Source: Ascochyta rabiei
Lineage: Eukaryota; Ascomycota; Dothideomycetes; Pleosporales; Didymellaceae
Assembly (NCBI RefSeq): GCF_004011695.2
Contig: NC_082409.1
Span: 1,736,001 to 1,800,000 of the forward strand
Length of the DNA: 64,000 nt
Direction: 5' to 3'
Part shown: piece after piece, positions 45,377 to 57,946 of the stretch
Layout of the letters: each line of letters opens with the position of its first letter
Numbering within the stretch: position 1 is the stretch's first letter
The notes under the pieces: generated by a model
The model's input: only the letters and a program-made list of their open reading frames with translations
Databases searched by the model: none
What the model was told of the DNA's origin: nothing
Position numbers and translations under genes: made by a program

Positions 45377-48300
45377 AACTACCCCTGGATAGTTTCCGGC
45401 GTATAGTAACGACTCGAATATTTTCATCTAAACCCCTCCAATGGCCGCCCATATTGGGGTGATGTAGAACGCACGTACCAGTGACAGGCGTTATGACTAA
45501 CGTCTCTCCACCTCCTCCATCCTGCGCTATCTGTTGCGAGATCCACCATGTTTGCCTATCATGAATAACACCATCAGGACGAGTACGAGATGGTGTTTGC
45601 CTAGACAACGCCATGCAGGACGCCCGAGTACCGTGGGGCAAGCTGGCAAGTGTGCAAATTGTCTGGCTCAAGACAGCACAAGAGATGATCGAGACGAATG
45701 GACGGAATAGCACGATTGGCATCTGCTTGGCGCTCAAACCAAAAGGATGGTGGGGTAACCGTGGTTGCGCAGTTGTGCAAGGAAGTTGCACCTGAGGGTG
45801 GAGCAAACAGGAAAAGACCCTTGACAAAGCTACAGCCACTTCAAGCGCTTCGAGCATCCACGAGCTGCATGTCATTTTAGTGCGCTGTGTGGCTTTCAGT
45901 GTGGAGTACAGCTTCGAGCTACAGCTCGCCCGGTGTTCCTCGCCGAGGTTCGGTGATGCCGCCAATGCTTGAAGAGTGTTAGCATTCGTCCTCCAGCGGG
46001 TCGTCAAAGACGTCAACCATGTGAGCAAAAGAGGGTGCACAATTCGTGCTGTGTGCTTGTGCATTTCTGCTCGTTCGCTCGTCTGCAGCCGCACACCATT
46101 GGCGTAGTGGGGTGGCGTTGAATTCCTGGTGTGTGTCGCGCGCCAAGTGGATTTCAAGGTCCCCAAATGATGGATTTGTGTTGTTTTGATTAGGCGACCC
46201 ATCACTCGGATGTTGTCGGACACCGGTGGTTTTCTCATCCCACAATCACTATGTTCAGTCAGGATACATTGTCACGGTACCTTTACATCCGGCCTGGCAT
46301 AGGGAAGACGGTATCTGTCGTCAACAGCGATCTCACGCACCTGGTTGGAGCTGGCGTAGCGTGACCTCCACTGCACTCCCACACCTTCCCAAATAGTGGA
46401 GTTGTGCCGTGGCGAGGTGTTGCACAAAGACCACGTTACAAAGAGTCTCAAGCACGTGCATCTTCACTTTTCACGTACTATCTGGAGCTGCATGTTCCGA
46501 GTCTGTCTGCGACGAGCAGTCGTCATTTGTCCTTTCGCCTCCAGGGTCCTGACTCAGGTCGACAAACAGCTCGTGCTGAGCGCTCAGATCCCGGGTCGCA
46601 CAGTCAGCCGGCACGGAACGCTACCGAAGGGTGCACCCGAGGTGAACGGTCAGTGGTTTGACAGACAACCTGTCACCCAGCTCTGTTGCTGGAAGACAGG
46701 TAGAGCCCACCGACCCATTCGTGTACTATGAACACGATGAGACAGTCGCCTTCCCTATCCGTCATTCGCTTGGCCACCTTGTTGCTAACAGATCTCAAGT
46801 CGGCAACTTGTGCAGCTTAAGCTCGAGCTCGAGCTCGAGCCCCAGGTGTCTCTTAGATCCACAGATCGCCCTGCAAATGCGCTTGGCATTCGGGCTTCGC
46901 CAGGTCGACGCCGCAGCCTTGCATCAGCTGAAAGCAACGTGATTATGGGATGATAATAAAGCGAGATAAGCAAGCACCTGCGAGGGGAAAGGGCTGCTGG
47001 GAATTGTGGAGTGCAGACGTTAAGACTTGCTCGCAGTAATCATCCCGACGGCACCGCGGGAATTGTGAACGTCGGCTGGATGGTGATCAACGAGATTCGA
47101 CTGGATAATAACGTCGCATTGTAGGACAAGGGATTGGTTTTCTCCGTCAATCACTGCAGCAGTTTTGCCGGGAAAGATAGATTCTGCAACCTCATATCTG
47201 ATGCGCCATGCGATATCGCCCGTCCAAGGAAAATTCAAAGGCAATTCTGAACGGTGTAGATTAGCGGCAGCATGCTTGCGCGTCGAGCGAGGTGTAAAGA
47301 AAACATCGCAATATTTCGGACCCAGCTGTATGGCATCCATTCACGACGCTCGCAGGCAAGGCAATAGAAGAAGAGTAACAATAAGACTCTTCTTGAAAGG
47401 CAAGCTCCAAACACTCTTGAACGGCCCACAACTACTTGTGGAGATCGCGGGTCCTCTGCAACAGGCGGGGATTCTCGCATGTTGCTCGCGGTCCTGTTGT
47501 TCGATGGGGAACAATGCCAGCCGTATCATCGTGACAATTGCAGTGCAGACCGTATTGCGACTGGGCGTGGCGCACTGGTTGCATGTACACGAGCGCTTGT
47601 GGTGAGCTTGATCGACCAGGAACCAACAGGACATTCGCGTCAGGGACCCGGGCCAGAGTGCTGCATACTGCCGCAACGCTGTCATACGCTGGAAGTAGGT
47701 TGTGCATTACAGCTCTACCTGCTACGCCTGCTGCGAGTGTTGCTTGCACAGTGACAAGCAGCTACATGGGCCTGCCCCGAGGCGTATGACGAGACGTGCA
47801 GGATCAGGACTGGCGTTGCACCGCGTTCGGCGCTGGTCTGGCGCACGAGCTCGCGCACAAGCTGGCGCACGAGCTCTGAACTGTTCATGGCTGACCCTGC
47901 GGGAGCGGGAATGACGGGCATAAAGTTTGGACAAAAGGGTCTCCTTCCTCTTGCTGACGCGCTATCGAGAGCCAGAGCTTGTCAGTGCAATTCAGGGTCA
48001 GCAATTCCAGGTGGTTGTGACTTTGGGTCAGGACATTGTGGACGACGGCTGCAACGCATCACGATGGTGGATGGGACGGCGACGCAAGAGTGCATGACAA
48101 GTCCGACGCCGCCCGGTCCCTTCTCAAACCCTAAGTGGATGGACCCGCAGGATGCAGGCCCGCTTGACTGAACTTGTGTTGGTGGGCGCGCTCTTGGTAG
48201 GCAGGCATTCTATGATGAAACCTCAACCTGTCAGTGCCATTGGAATCATCAGGGTGTGTGGTGTAGGGTGCAAGGCACTAGGCAGCTGTTGGTTGTGATT

Positions 48301-49463
48301 GGTGGTAGCAGGAGCGTACTCACTTTGGCGTCCTTCACCATGGCGCGCTTTCAACGTGAGTCTGATCATGTTCCGCGCGCGTCTGATTGTTGCATCCAGG
48401 AAACGGCCGAAAGTGGAGATGGTCCGAGAGGGGTTCGTTGAGCCCCATTCAGTGAGCCGAGGGGTACCTAGGTACGTGGACGCACCTGCCCTGTTGGAAA
48501 GGTTCGGCAGAGGCATTGGCCTGGTGGTGCCCGCAGTGCCACGAATAGGGCTCGACATCATGCCGCCGCCATGATTATCATTCGCGAACGTGACCTGGAG
48601 CGCAGAGCAAGACGGGAAGGACCAGAGCAGGCGAGGATGCTGACACGAGGCATGGTTCGCGCTACATGTGGCCCGTGACGCGTGCGCTGAGCGTCTGGAG
48701 GTCAACAGCCACAAGTGATGCGTTGCTCGGGAGACTTGATGGAGACAGAGTAGATCGCCAGATGGAGTTCAAATTAGGTTTGTGCTGCCTCTGTCCCGGA
48801 CATGGCAAATGCTAACTCTTTGTGCGGCGGCGCACACCATGGCGGCTTGCTGTTTGGGTGCAGCGACGACGCAAGGGAAGCATGACATGACTGACAGCCA
48901 GCGAATAAGCTTGTGTCAGCCTACCGTACGCACAGTGCGACCCTTGGGGTCCGAGCCGTCCCTCGACTTGACCTCACACGATTGATGGCAAGCTGCAGCT
49001 GCCAGACCAAAACAGAGGTACTCAGGGCCGTCGCACCGTCTGCTGAAGGTGCAAATCATTGTCGTGCAAGAGCTGAAAAATCCATGTTTTCATAGGCGTA
49101 CCAGTGAACTAATGCTAACATGCCACAGCAGCTTTTTGCGTAGACTACACGGGCGAAGAAGATGCCCTTGAAATGCCCAAGTGGCGAGAAGAAAACGCTG
49201 CAATTTTGCATCGACAACGGCCGATGCCCCTGAACGCCGTGTAGCCGGTCCGTCCTGTTTTGGCGACCAAAGGATATATTCCCTGACATGATGCTCGCTG
49301 AAAAAGAGAAAGTAAACAAAACACCGGCTCGACTCCATCGATCGTGTGGACGTGGGGATGGAGCGAGGGCGTGGACCGTCCAGGGTCTAAATTACGGCGT
49401 CCTCATACGGTCAAGGCGCCTCCACTGGCCGGGATGCGTGCTGGTCAAGGCGGATGCCGCACC
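45377..49463. other. Gene-poor region next to the transposon block
   Basis: About 4.1 kb of ordinary base composition with no recognisable gene. Many frames of 60-290 codons are open (longest on the minus strand, 45369-46238) but they overlap on both strands and have Arg/Ser/His/Cys-rich compositions typical of chance reading. An AGCTCG repeat lies at 46820-46840 and short duplicated GGCGCACGAGCTC motifs near 47835-47880. No tRNA or rRNA was found by eye. Confidence 0.5.
46820..46840. repeat. Palindromic hexanucleotide repeat (AGCTCG)n
   Basis: Three and a half copies of AGCTCG. The array is close to its own reverse complement, so it can form a hairpin or cruciform. Confidence 0.9.
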
Positions 49464-51113
49464 TCAACTCACGGCAGTGGGAATCATGGCGCATCTCTCG
49501 CGAAGCTTGCGTCCCTCGGGCGAGGGAGTATGAGGAGGCGTGATGGTTGCCATGCTTGGGATGGGCAACATTCTGATATTGTCGTCGGCATCTGCACCTT
49601 CACGAGTGCCCCAGGTCGTCTAGCGCGATGGTTAGCGGCGTGTTGACAGCAGCGAGTGCGGGGCCGGCAAGTTACCTCTGTGACTGTGATGCAGCCGTAC
49701 AGTTTAATCAGGTTGTGGAAATAGCCAAATGCGACCGAGACCGGGATGAAGCGCACGTCGCCCGGGTTTCTCAACAAATGCGGAATCAGCTTGATCGTCT
49801 TTGCGAAGACAAAGTGTGCAAGGAACAGGCCCCAGAACAGGGAGCGCTGCCACTGCTCGGCCTGGGTGTGCGCCTCACCGTCGACTGCATAGTACCCTGC
49901 CTCGGACAGCGTGAAGTGGAAGGAAGCGAACAGGAGGCAGTCGAGGAGGAACGCCCATTGCGTGATGGTGGTCTGGAAGACGGCGTAGAGTGACCATGGG
50001 TAGTTCCTGTAATGCAGTGCGTTAGCCAATGGCCCGCGCAAAGAGTGGAGGGAGGGGCAGATGCTTGGCGCTTAAGAAGGCGAAAAAAATTAAGCCGCCA
50101 GCACCGGCATGGCGAGAGGCATTTAGTACGTACATCCACATGGAAATGTCGGCCAGGCTGGTCAGATTGCTCCTCCAATTAGAGCGCACCCACCGCAGAC
50201 ACTGCCGCAGGTACTTGGAGTCGCTCTCGAGCGTGGTTTCGACCTCGCATTCGCGGTGGTTCTGGATCTGGATCTTCCAGCCGTTGTTGAACAGCCATCG
50301 GGTGATGAAGTTGTCGTCGTCGGCGTTGAGGAAGTGATCGCTGCCCCACGTCTCGTGTGTGAAGCCATAGGTGAATTTTGGGTCCTGCAGGATTTCCGAC
50401 CGATACGCTACCGCGCGGCCAGACAGACATGGCAGGCCGCCGTCGATCCAGTTGCAGGCTGTGCAGTCAAAGTTCCTCCTAACGAGATACATGGCGCCGA
50501 GGAACTCCCATATGTTGGAACGATTCACGCGGCGAAGCTGTTGATTTGTTCCAACGCCTCCCATGCGAGGGTCCTCGAAGGGGGCTAGGAGCCATTTGCT
50601 GAACTTCTCTGGGAGCCAGACATCGTCGTCCAGCAGTAGCGTGATCTTGGTCTCGACCTCCGGGATCGCCCGACACAGCTGGCGACGCTTGTTGGCCTGG
50701 CTGACAGATAACACCTGGATGGTCTTGGGGCTGCCCAATTCTTCGACCATCTGGTAGACACGCTTAATCCTCGAGTCGGGTGTCACAAGAAGCAGCTCAT
50801 AGGGCTCGAGGCGGTACGCGCTCTGCACGGTTTCTTTTAGTTGTTCAAGATCCTCGGCAACAGTAGGGATGATGACTGTGACATCCTTGGATGTGACGGT
50901 GGGGTCGTCGACAGGCTGAATGGGTGTGTAGGTCCAGTTGCTTGCCAAGTTGACCCAAAGTCTGAAGTATCGAAAGAGGCTGTGACGGCGAGTCAGGCGT
51001 TGAAGGTGGGAAGCGGGAGCAGCGTGGGTGAAAACCACAAAGACTTACAAGAGCGCTACAAAAATACAAAACCAACTCCAATTGGGGAACAAGGCGAAGG
51101 AAAGGGGAAACAT
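49464..51113 (-). CDS. Membrane processive family-2 glycosyltransferase (GT2, polysaccharide synthase-like)
   Basis: Four exons (51113-51049, 50979-50134, 50006-49676, 49619-49464) encode 465 residues; every join keeps the frame. An N-terminal membrane helix comes first (FALFPNWSWFCIFVALF). The GT-A domain follows with VTVIIPT, the metal/sugar-nucleotide motif LLLDDDVW (about 138-142), a second acidic motif ADDDN (about 241-245) and QCLRW (about 281-285), the QxxRW signature of processive synthases. Three C-terminal membrane helices (from YAVFQTTITQW to KLYGCITV) and a short Pro/Ser/Thr tail end it. The polysaccharide made is unknown. The layout matches the fungal GT2 reported as needed for hyphal growth on solid surfaces in wheat pathogens; that link is inference. 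Confidence 0.9.
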
Positions 51114-54100
51114 GGCGACGACCAGCGAACGTGGTAGTACGGAACGTGAACTACTACAAAGAACCAGTGAACGAAGATCACATCGAATGGTGGGAGAGAG
51201 AATCCGCTTGCACCGGGGAAGCAGCGGAACTATCCAGTATTTAAACACATGCTTGCGGGCGGGCTACGGCGGCCACTGATGCTTCGCTTCCCGGCGCTGC
51301 TGGAGCTGCAGGACATTCCCTTAGCAGACTTTGGGGTAGTGTGAATCTGGCTGGAGCATGAGGGTAGTCGCAAAATTCCAGAGGCGGGCCAGGGTGTGTC
51401 ACTGTTTGGGCTTAGTCCTTGCGCCAGGTGAGCGCGAGCGTCATGCTTGATCCCGCAAGCCGTTGAATCGCTCGCATATCCCGGGCACCCTGGACGCAGC
51501 GCTTTCAGGGATCGACTGCAGCGCGCAGGCCTCGTGCAGGCATTTGTGCAACCGCCCCGCCCTCGCTCCGGTCCTGAAGCTGCTGGGGCACGAGACTGCA
51601 CAAATGACTGCTCGCACCCTCTCGCACCCCATGCCGCCATCTGGACGCCTACGCTGGCACGCTGGCACGCTGTTGCACGCCCAGCCAGGTGGTCCTTGTT
51701 TTGACGCCGGCTTGCTGCGCCGAGATGGAGAAGAGGACGCGCGGGCAGGCAGACGATGCGGCTGATGATCGATGGGCCAATATATGCCCCGCTTGGCGGC
51801 AATCCGTCTGAGCTCAGTGGAGAGTGGCTCTAGGCCTCAATTGCGCATTACCTACTCTTGGGGCGCATAGACTAGCCGCTGCAAGCGGACCTCCAGCAGG
51901 CGTGGCGTTGATAGCAATCGACACGATAGGCGCCCCGGTCGGTTTGGCCGCAGGGCTGGTGTCTTCCCACTCCCCTCATACGTCCTACCTAACCGGCACG
52001 GCTAATTGGTGTTGCGCCTTTTCGACATCGCCTAACCACACAGTCAATATCGTGAAATCTACAGGTCCACCAACAGGGAGTCGTCGTCTTTGTGCAGTCG
52101 ATGGAATTCACGGCGTCCGCGAAGCTGCAGCCGAGCATCCCCAAAACGTGGCCCTTCCCAGCGCGGGAATACCAGACGCAAAGTGGCCGACACCATGATT
52201 TTGACAGGGCTGCGCGTATGGCGTGCTGTCTGCTCGCTCATGCTCGGTTAGGGTAGCCAGCAACAGCGCCTTGCATCCGGACACCGGCCGAATGCCTCTT
52301 CTCGTCAGACACGTTGCCTGTTGCAGCTGGCGAGCGACCAGCAAGGCCGTGCCGCTGTGCTTCAACATGGACGCTGTTCAATTTCTTTGACCCGTTGGGA
52401 GTACATGTACCTGCACCGGCTGAAGAGAAACATGGTCCGCTCTCGCTTGCGGTACTTATTGAAGCTCCAAAACTGTAGTACTGGGGTGTGTACCTTGCTC
52501 TTGCAGATCCAGCTGCCGGCCCGCGGGACGACATGCGCGCTCCAATTGTGTTGCGGTGAAGTTGTACGAAGCCTGTTCGTGCATATACACACACTGTACG
52601 GGAGGGTGGGCGGCCGCTATGTGGACGGTCGAATGACAACTTTTCCGTGCTTTGGTGAGCGACAGACACCCTGCATGACAGATTAGTGCCTTTTCTGCGT
52701 GTAACCATCCGCGTTTGTGATTCTGCTCTCAGACGACTGTGTTCCGGGGGGGGGGGTTGCCAACTACAGCTGTCGCATGTACAGTGCTGTTAGTGTCCGT
52801 TGATGTTCCTATTGCGAAGGAATCTGGAAGGCGTTCTGTCTGTGAAAATCGGCCAATCTCAAAGCTGCATGTTGCTGAAGAAATTTGTGATGTATATCAA
52901 GTTGCGTCATCAGAATGAATGACACGGGTACATGCTTGATCGAAAGTGATCCTCGCATGAGTGCGGATCTGTTGCCGTCTCCTCGCGAGACACGCAGCCG
53001 TTTACAGCAGAGCCATATATCTGCATTTGGAAGCACACCTATGCACTTCTGCACGGCATAACTATGACGTGATCTGATTGGTTGGGGATGGGAAGCCTTC
53101 GAGTGCATGGAAAGTGGATCGATAACGACTCCATGGTTCGCCTTGCGAGTTCAAAGGTACTCTCCAACCTCCAACCTCATCCTCAGCATGAGTGGTATTC
53201 CACAAACAGACTGGGTCAAAGTGGTGTGTTCGACTGTCACCAAGATCGAACGACTCGTACGGGACAATCGAATCTGCGCACGAGCTAGTCCAAGTGACAC
53301 TTGGGCTCGGAAAAAGGGCAAACTGCCTCACCACGTAGCAGCAGTCATCACGGCATGACTAAACGGTTCAGATGTTCGAAAAGAAGAGTCGCGACGATGC
53401 TATTCTGATACCCTGCTTGGGATCACTCTTTGGCGAGACCGAGCTGACTGATCCAGATCTGAGACAAACAGTGATCGACGTCGCTCTACCCTCCAGGCGG
53501 AGAAGCATTGCATCGAGCCGCACGTCGCCGGCAAGCGTACAGGTTCAAGCAACAGCTTGAGCTAGCTATGAACGCGCCTTGAGCAGCGAATTGCAGATCG
53601 AGTGATACAGCGGACTGCATGATTGATACAGCATCAGTCCATACCTTACTGGAGATTCCAACTCTTCCATACGACTTTCGAGTCGAGCTCCAAGCGTTAG
53701 TTGCGAGGGCTCACAACTGCTGTCATCGCGGCCGCTCACTGCGCCACATTGGATATGAGGCACATGTCATGCCATTGAGGATGACGCAGCCACCTCTTCT
53801 TCAACGAGAAACTAAGAGGCGGCAGCTGACATTGGCAGATGGGTCAGAAGCGGCAATAAAGTCAGGTATAGGTTGACGTGAACAGAGATGTTGAAACAAA
53901 ATCCGCGCGCAGTCGCGTGCCACTCGATCAACGGTCTGATTTGACATTTTATCACGGTTATGCCATACTGATGGCCCCAAAATCGCGCACCAGCTCGTAT
54001 CGCTGCGTTCGAGAGACTAGCTCATGACGATTTAGGCCTTGTGTGGTCACCTGAGGGTGGAGCAGACACACCAGCGCGGGGCTGCTGCACAACTGGCTTG

Positions 54101-57100
54101 CGCCTCGACAGAAAGCTTTATCGCCAATGTGACGACACAGACAAATGAATAGTATCGCAGAAGGCATGAATGCACAGACGATAAGAAGGCTGGTGAGGTT
54201 GGAGGCGAGGTGAGTACAAACTAACGATGGTATGGTGTAAGTTTGTAGCCGCGACTACCGCTAGCGTGCCAGTGAAGCAAGCGTTCTGGCTATCTCATCC
54301 GTACGAACCCAAGTTGTAACAAACGCCCCCGAACAGCCAGATAGCCAAGCACAAAATGACGGTACATGCGGACTCATTGCAGAGAGTGTCCATCACCAAT
54401 TCCCTGTCTTTCAATAGTCGGTCCAGACAGCACTGCCGCACTATGCAAAAGGGGTCCAGGGTGTGTGCTCTAGGGCCACGCCACGCCCTCGGAGCACGAC
54501 TGTGAGTGGTTCTGAGCAGCCATCGACTGGGTGCCCGGCGATTCCCCACGCCTTCACTTCACTAGGGTAAGCCCGCGGTACATCGTTCACACGTCACAGC
54601 CCACCACACACCAGAAAATCGGCATCAGCTCTGATGACACCCTTCTGCAGCTCATCAGCAATATACCAACGAAGAGGCTTGTTGAGTCCTGACATGCTAG
54701 TCGCTGGTACTCCAAGCGAGACTCCCGGACATCCTGGGATGGCTCTCAGTCCGTCATTCAGGGATAGGGATTTAAGTCCCGCAATTCCGCTTAACGGCTC
54801 CTTTGATTCGACCAGTTTCGAGGCTGGGGCGGACTGGGGCCGTGTCTTGCATGCTGCATGTGAAGACGTCTTTGTAAGAGTCAACAAGCTTGGTCGGCAC
54901 ATGTCGCATCATGCCCGTTGACCAGCCTCTTTCTCCATGGCCTTACTTTGTCGAACGGTGTAGATTGTTAGGCGCATAAGCCCATATACAGGCGGAAAGC
55001 AAGGTAAGCAAGCCAATCCATGTTTTCTCTTCATCACTTGCAGTAGTCAGATCCTGCTGATCCTATCTGTCTCGATTTTTTGTGCACATTTGTACTATAC
55101 CGCAGAGACTGTGTAGCACTGCTGATAAGTTCAGGGTACTAGCGTTTCTCAGAACCACTACCGAAGGTGCTGGCTTGAAGCTAGCAGTCGTCCTCGAGGT
55201 AAAGCCACAGCCTCCTATCGAGGTGATGCGATCGACATGGATGACATGGATGAATTGGATGACATGGATGACCTGGACGACATGGATGACATGAGAGGAT
55301 CTTTGATGTCGTACATAAGAGCGTACGCTTGCTCGGGGTTGTTTCCTAGAGGAGCCGCTTATTCGTACCACTAACAAGGCACAAGTTCCTGTCACAACCT
55401 CCACTCGGCATACCAATCCTTTGGCCTGGCACGTACCCGTTCGCTAAAGCGTATCTCTATGCAAACCGGCCGGTGAATGCTTCGCTTACTCAAGGAGGCA
55501 CACATTGCGCTGCAACATCGAATCGAAATTTGTGTGTTCCTGGGGTCTAGAACAAATATACAGACGCATAACACATTCATCAGAGTAGCCCACATGAGAC
55601 TGCTTCTGCCATTGTAAATATAGTGACGCTATCGTCGATGCCGGAGGCCTTTGGAGGCCTTTTGCACCGAAAGAGTGCTAATCAGGTCAGTCGTTTGCGA
55701 AATTGTTGCACAAGCAAATTTCTTGCACTCAGCAGGCACCCTCCACAATAGCGAAGTGGACCCTACGTACTGCAATGGCTTGCAAAAGACATTCAAGACT
55801 ATGAGTTCACAGCTGTCACTTTGCTTATGTCGCATATCCAATCGTTACAACTTGCAGGTCTCCATTTAGCCCAACATTCTGAGATGCTTTACTGCCACGC
55901 CATGTTCACGACATAGACATGAAGGTCGAGAGCGTTGATGGGCTGCGACCTCATGTGACTTTCGGCAAAGAAAGGATCGCAGTGGAAGCCCGGAGGCAGT
56001 TCAGGGGTCCAGGTTTACATCTGCATATTCGATTGTATTATCCATGTTACACAACCAACCACTCCAGCACTGCTACAGTCGCTCGAGCTAAGAGTGCTTC
56101 GAATGTTTCGTAGCAAAAGCTGAACATAAGATCCCCTACCACCCTGACAGTCACGGCATGAACCTGTGCTACGGTGGTTTGATTGTAGGTAGTACGAGAT
56201 CACAAATTTCAGATCCTGCGGATTTTCGCACTAAAATCTGACAGGCATATGCCACATTGAAAATACTAGTCGCAGGCGCCGCATGCTCAAGGTCTTTCGG
56301 TCCTCGGGGCGAGCACAACTGACGGCGGCAGGCGAATCTCTGGTTGTACGACCTACAAGCATCGAACCGTGAAAAGGCTTGGATCAAAGGCACTCATGCA
56401 TTAGACGATGTGTACGATGCTTAGCGAGCTACATTTCAAATCGCATGCTGATTTTCATCGCAAGGTCGTCAACCTCTGTTACTGCAGAGATGGGAGGAGC
56501 TTTAGAGTCGATTTCCTGAATTAGACTTTGGCCTAGAAGGGCTGCGAGGTACCGTATTTCCGCAGTGACTCGACCCAGAGATTGAAGAAATACCGAGTCG
56601 CCATTTCTCCCTCGTGGAAAAGCATGCTCTACAGGTTCACGAGACGTTGGCCTCACGTGGCTTGTAACTGCCTATACGCAACTTGCCTTACCTTGAATCA
56701 GGGGATCAGTGTGGCTTTGCAGTTCAAGTCCCAAACCTCAGCTTTGGCAGTGATGGCTAAAATTCACATCTGTGCAGTAGGCAGTGTTTCGCGAGGAAAC
56801 AAAGACTCCTGAAGAGGCATGTATGCGATTCACGCTGGTACGGCTACTGTCATTGGGGCTCTAGGTTTCGCAGAAGAACACACGTGCTCTTGTATGATCA
56901 CCGAGCAGCTATCTTAAGTCCAGACGCACTCTCTTCATTTCACGAGTCTTCGTCTCCGTACAGTTGTCAAGGCTGAAGGCAGAGAGGCTTTTGAAAGAAA
57001 AAACCACATCACGGTACTCGAAAAGTTGCGCCGTTTCTAATAAGTTCATGGTTTGACATGTTCCGATCAGCAGATCAACACCCAAAGTCTTCATGCTGTA

Positions 57101-57946
57101 CCTCAGCAAACATGTACAATGGAAACACCAGGAACGACCGAGGATCCATGTGAATGCGCTTCCAGGGTCAGAGGACACAGGTAGGACAGTCTACGTCTGG
57201 ATCTGATACCAAGAACGTTATGTCGTATGCTAAGCCCCATTATTTCCACCTGCGGCTCCATGCGATGGACTTCTTAACACCAGCGTTAACATCGATCAAA
57301 CCAGCAGTCTAGGTCAGTGTCACGTCAAGAGCGTCGTGGTGTCTGCCCTCCCCCTCTCCCTCTCTCTCCTTGGCTACACCAACACGTCAGTTGAGAGAGG
57401 GAACATCAGACTGCCGAAGTAACTGCAAGCGTGAACGAGTTTACTGTAAGGGATGTATAATCTCTCGACATCGATGAAGCCACGTTCACGCCTCAAAATG
57501 AGATGTAGAAGCGCATCTACTGCTTCGCTCAGGACTAAAGTATGAGCGGGTACTCACTGTGGTGGTAAGTACCCCGCCAGCTTGTCTTTGAAAGCTGTTC
57601 CTGCTATTGGTATATTCAACAACAATGCTGCGATATGCCCGACATACTGCTGCAGGATTGGTAAATTGACATGGAACATTCAAGGGTGTGTATCTGGGAT
57701 GAAACAACGAGCAAGATGGTGGAGTGGAGACAGAGTTGGCCTGTAGGGAACAGATTGAGAACTAGGATTGGTAAGGGCTATGGTCCATGAAAATCCATGA
57801 CTAAGGACAGTAAAGTGACAAAGTTTTTACCTAAACAATCGCCCGCCTCTAAAATAGTGCTCGCCTCAATTCGCGTGTGACCCGATATCATAACGTCATA
57901 CCTCATGAAACTTTCCTGGGCTCGGCAAACGCCTCGTAGAGCCTCT
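51114..57946. other. Long gene-poor region
   Basis: About 6.8 kb with no gene I can support. Frames of 60-190 codons are scattered on both strands, overlap, and carry no recognisable domain (for example 51230-51802 minus and 54594-54902 minus). It holds a short G run near 52746, a GCTGGCAC tandem near 51655, a 9-bp repeat at 55231-55294 and a pyrimidine-rich tract near 57345-57370. The base composition is not that of the RIP block. Confidence 0.5.
55231..55294. repeat. Degenerate GACATGGAT tandem repeat
   Basis: Roughly six to seven copies of a 9-bp unit GACATGGAT with some variants (GAATTGGAT, GACCTGGAC). The unit length keeps a frame open, giving a repetitive Asp/Met/Trp peptide that is probably not real. 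Confidence 0.85.

Noticed and set aside
45369..46238. Open frame of 289 codons on the minus strand beside the transposon block
   Set aside because: Starts at the transposon edge, has chance-like composition rich in Ser, Thr, Arg and His, and no recognised domain.
46820..47900. CRISPR-like or phage features
   Set aside because: The short repeats are not spaced by unique spacers, and the DNA is from a eukaryote. CRISPR arrays are not expected.
48223..48714. Possible small spliced gene (ATGGTGAAGGACGCC followed by GTGAGT near 48350, minus strand)
   Set aside because: The start and donor look good, but the next exon stops after a few codons and no family is recognised.
49600..49675. tRNA-like stretch (GGTCGTCTAGCGCGATGGTTAGCGG) on the + strand
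   Set aside because: It resembles a tRNA D-arm, but no T-arm (GGTTCGA) or acceptor pairing follows, and it lies within intron 3 of the GT2 gene and its junction.
54594..54902. Minus-strand frame of 102 codons ending LRWYIADELQKGVIRADADF
   Set aside because: A tempting amphipathic segment, but no family, no start context, and an equally long frame on the other strand.
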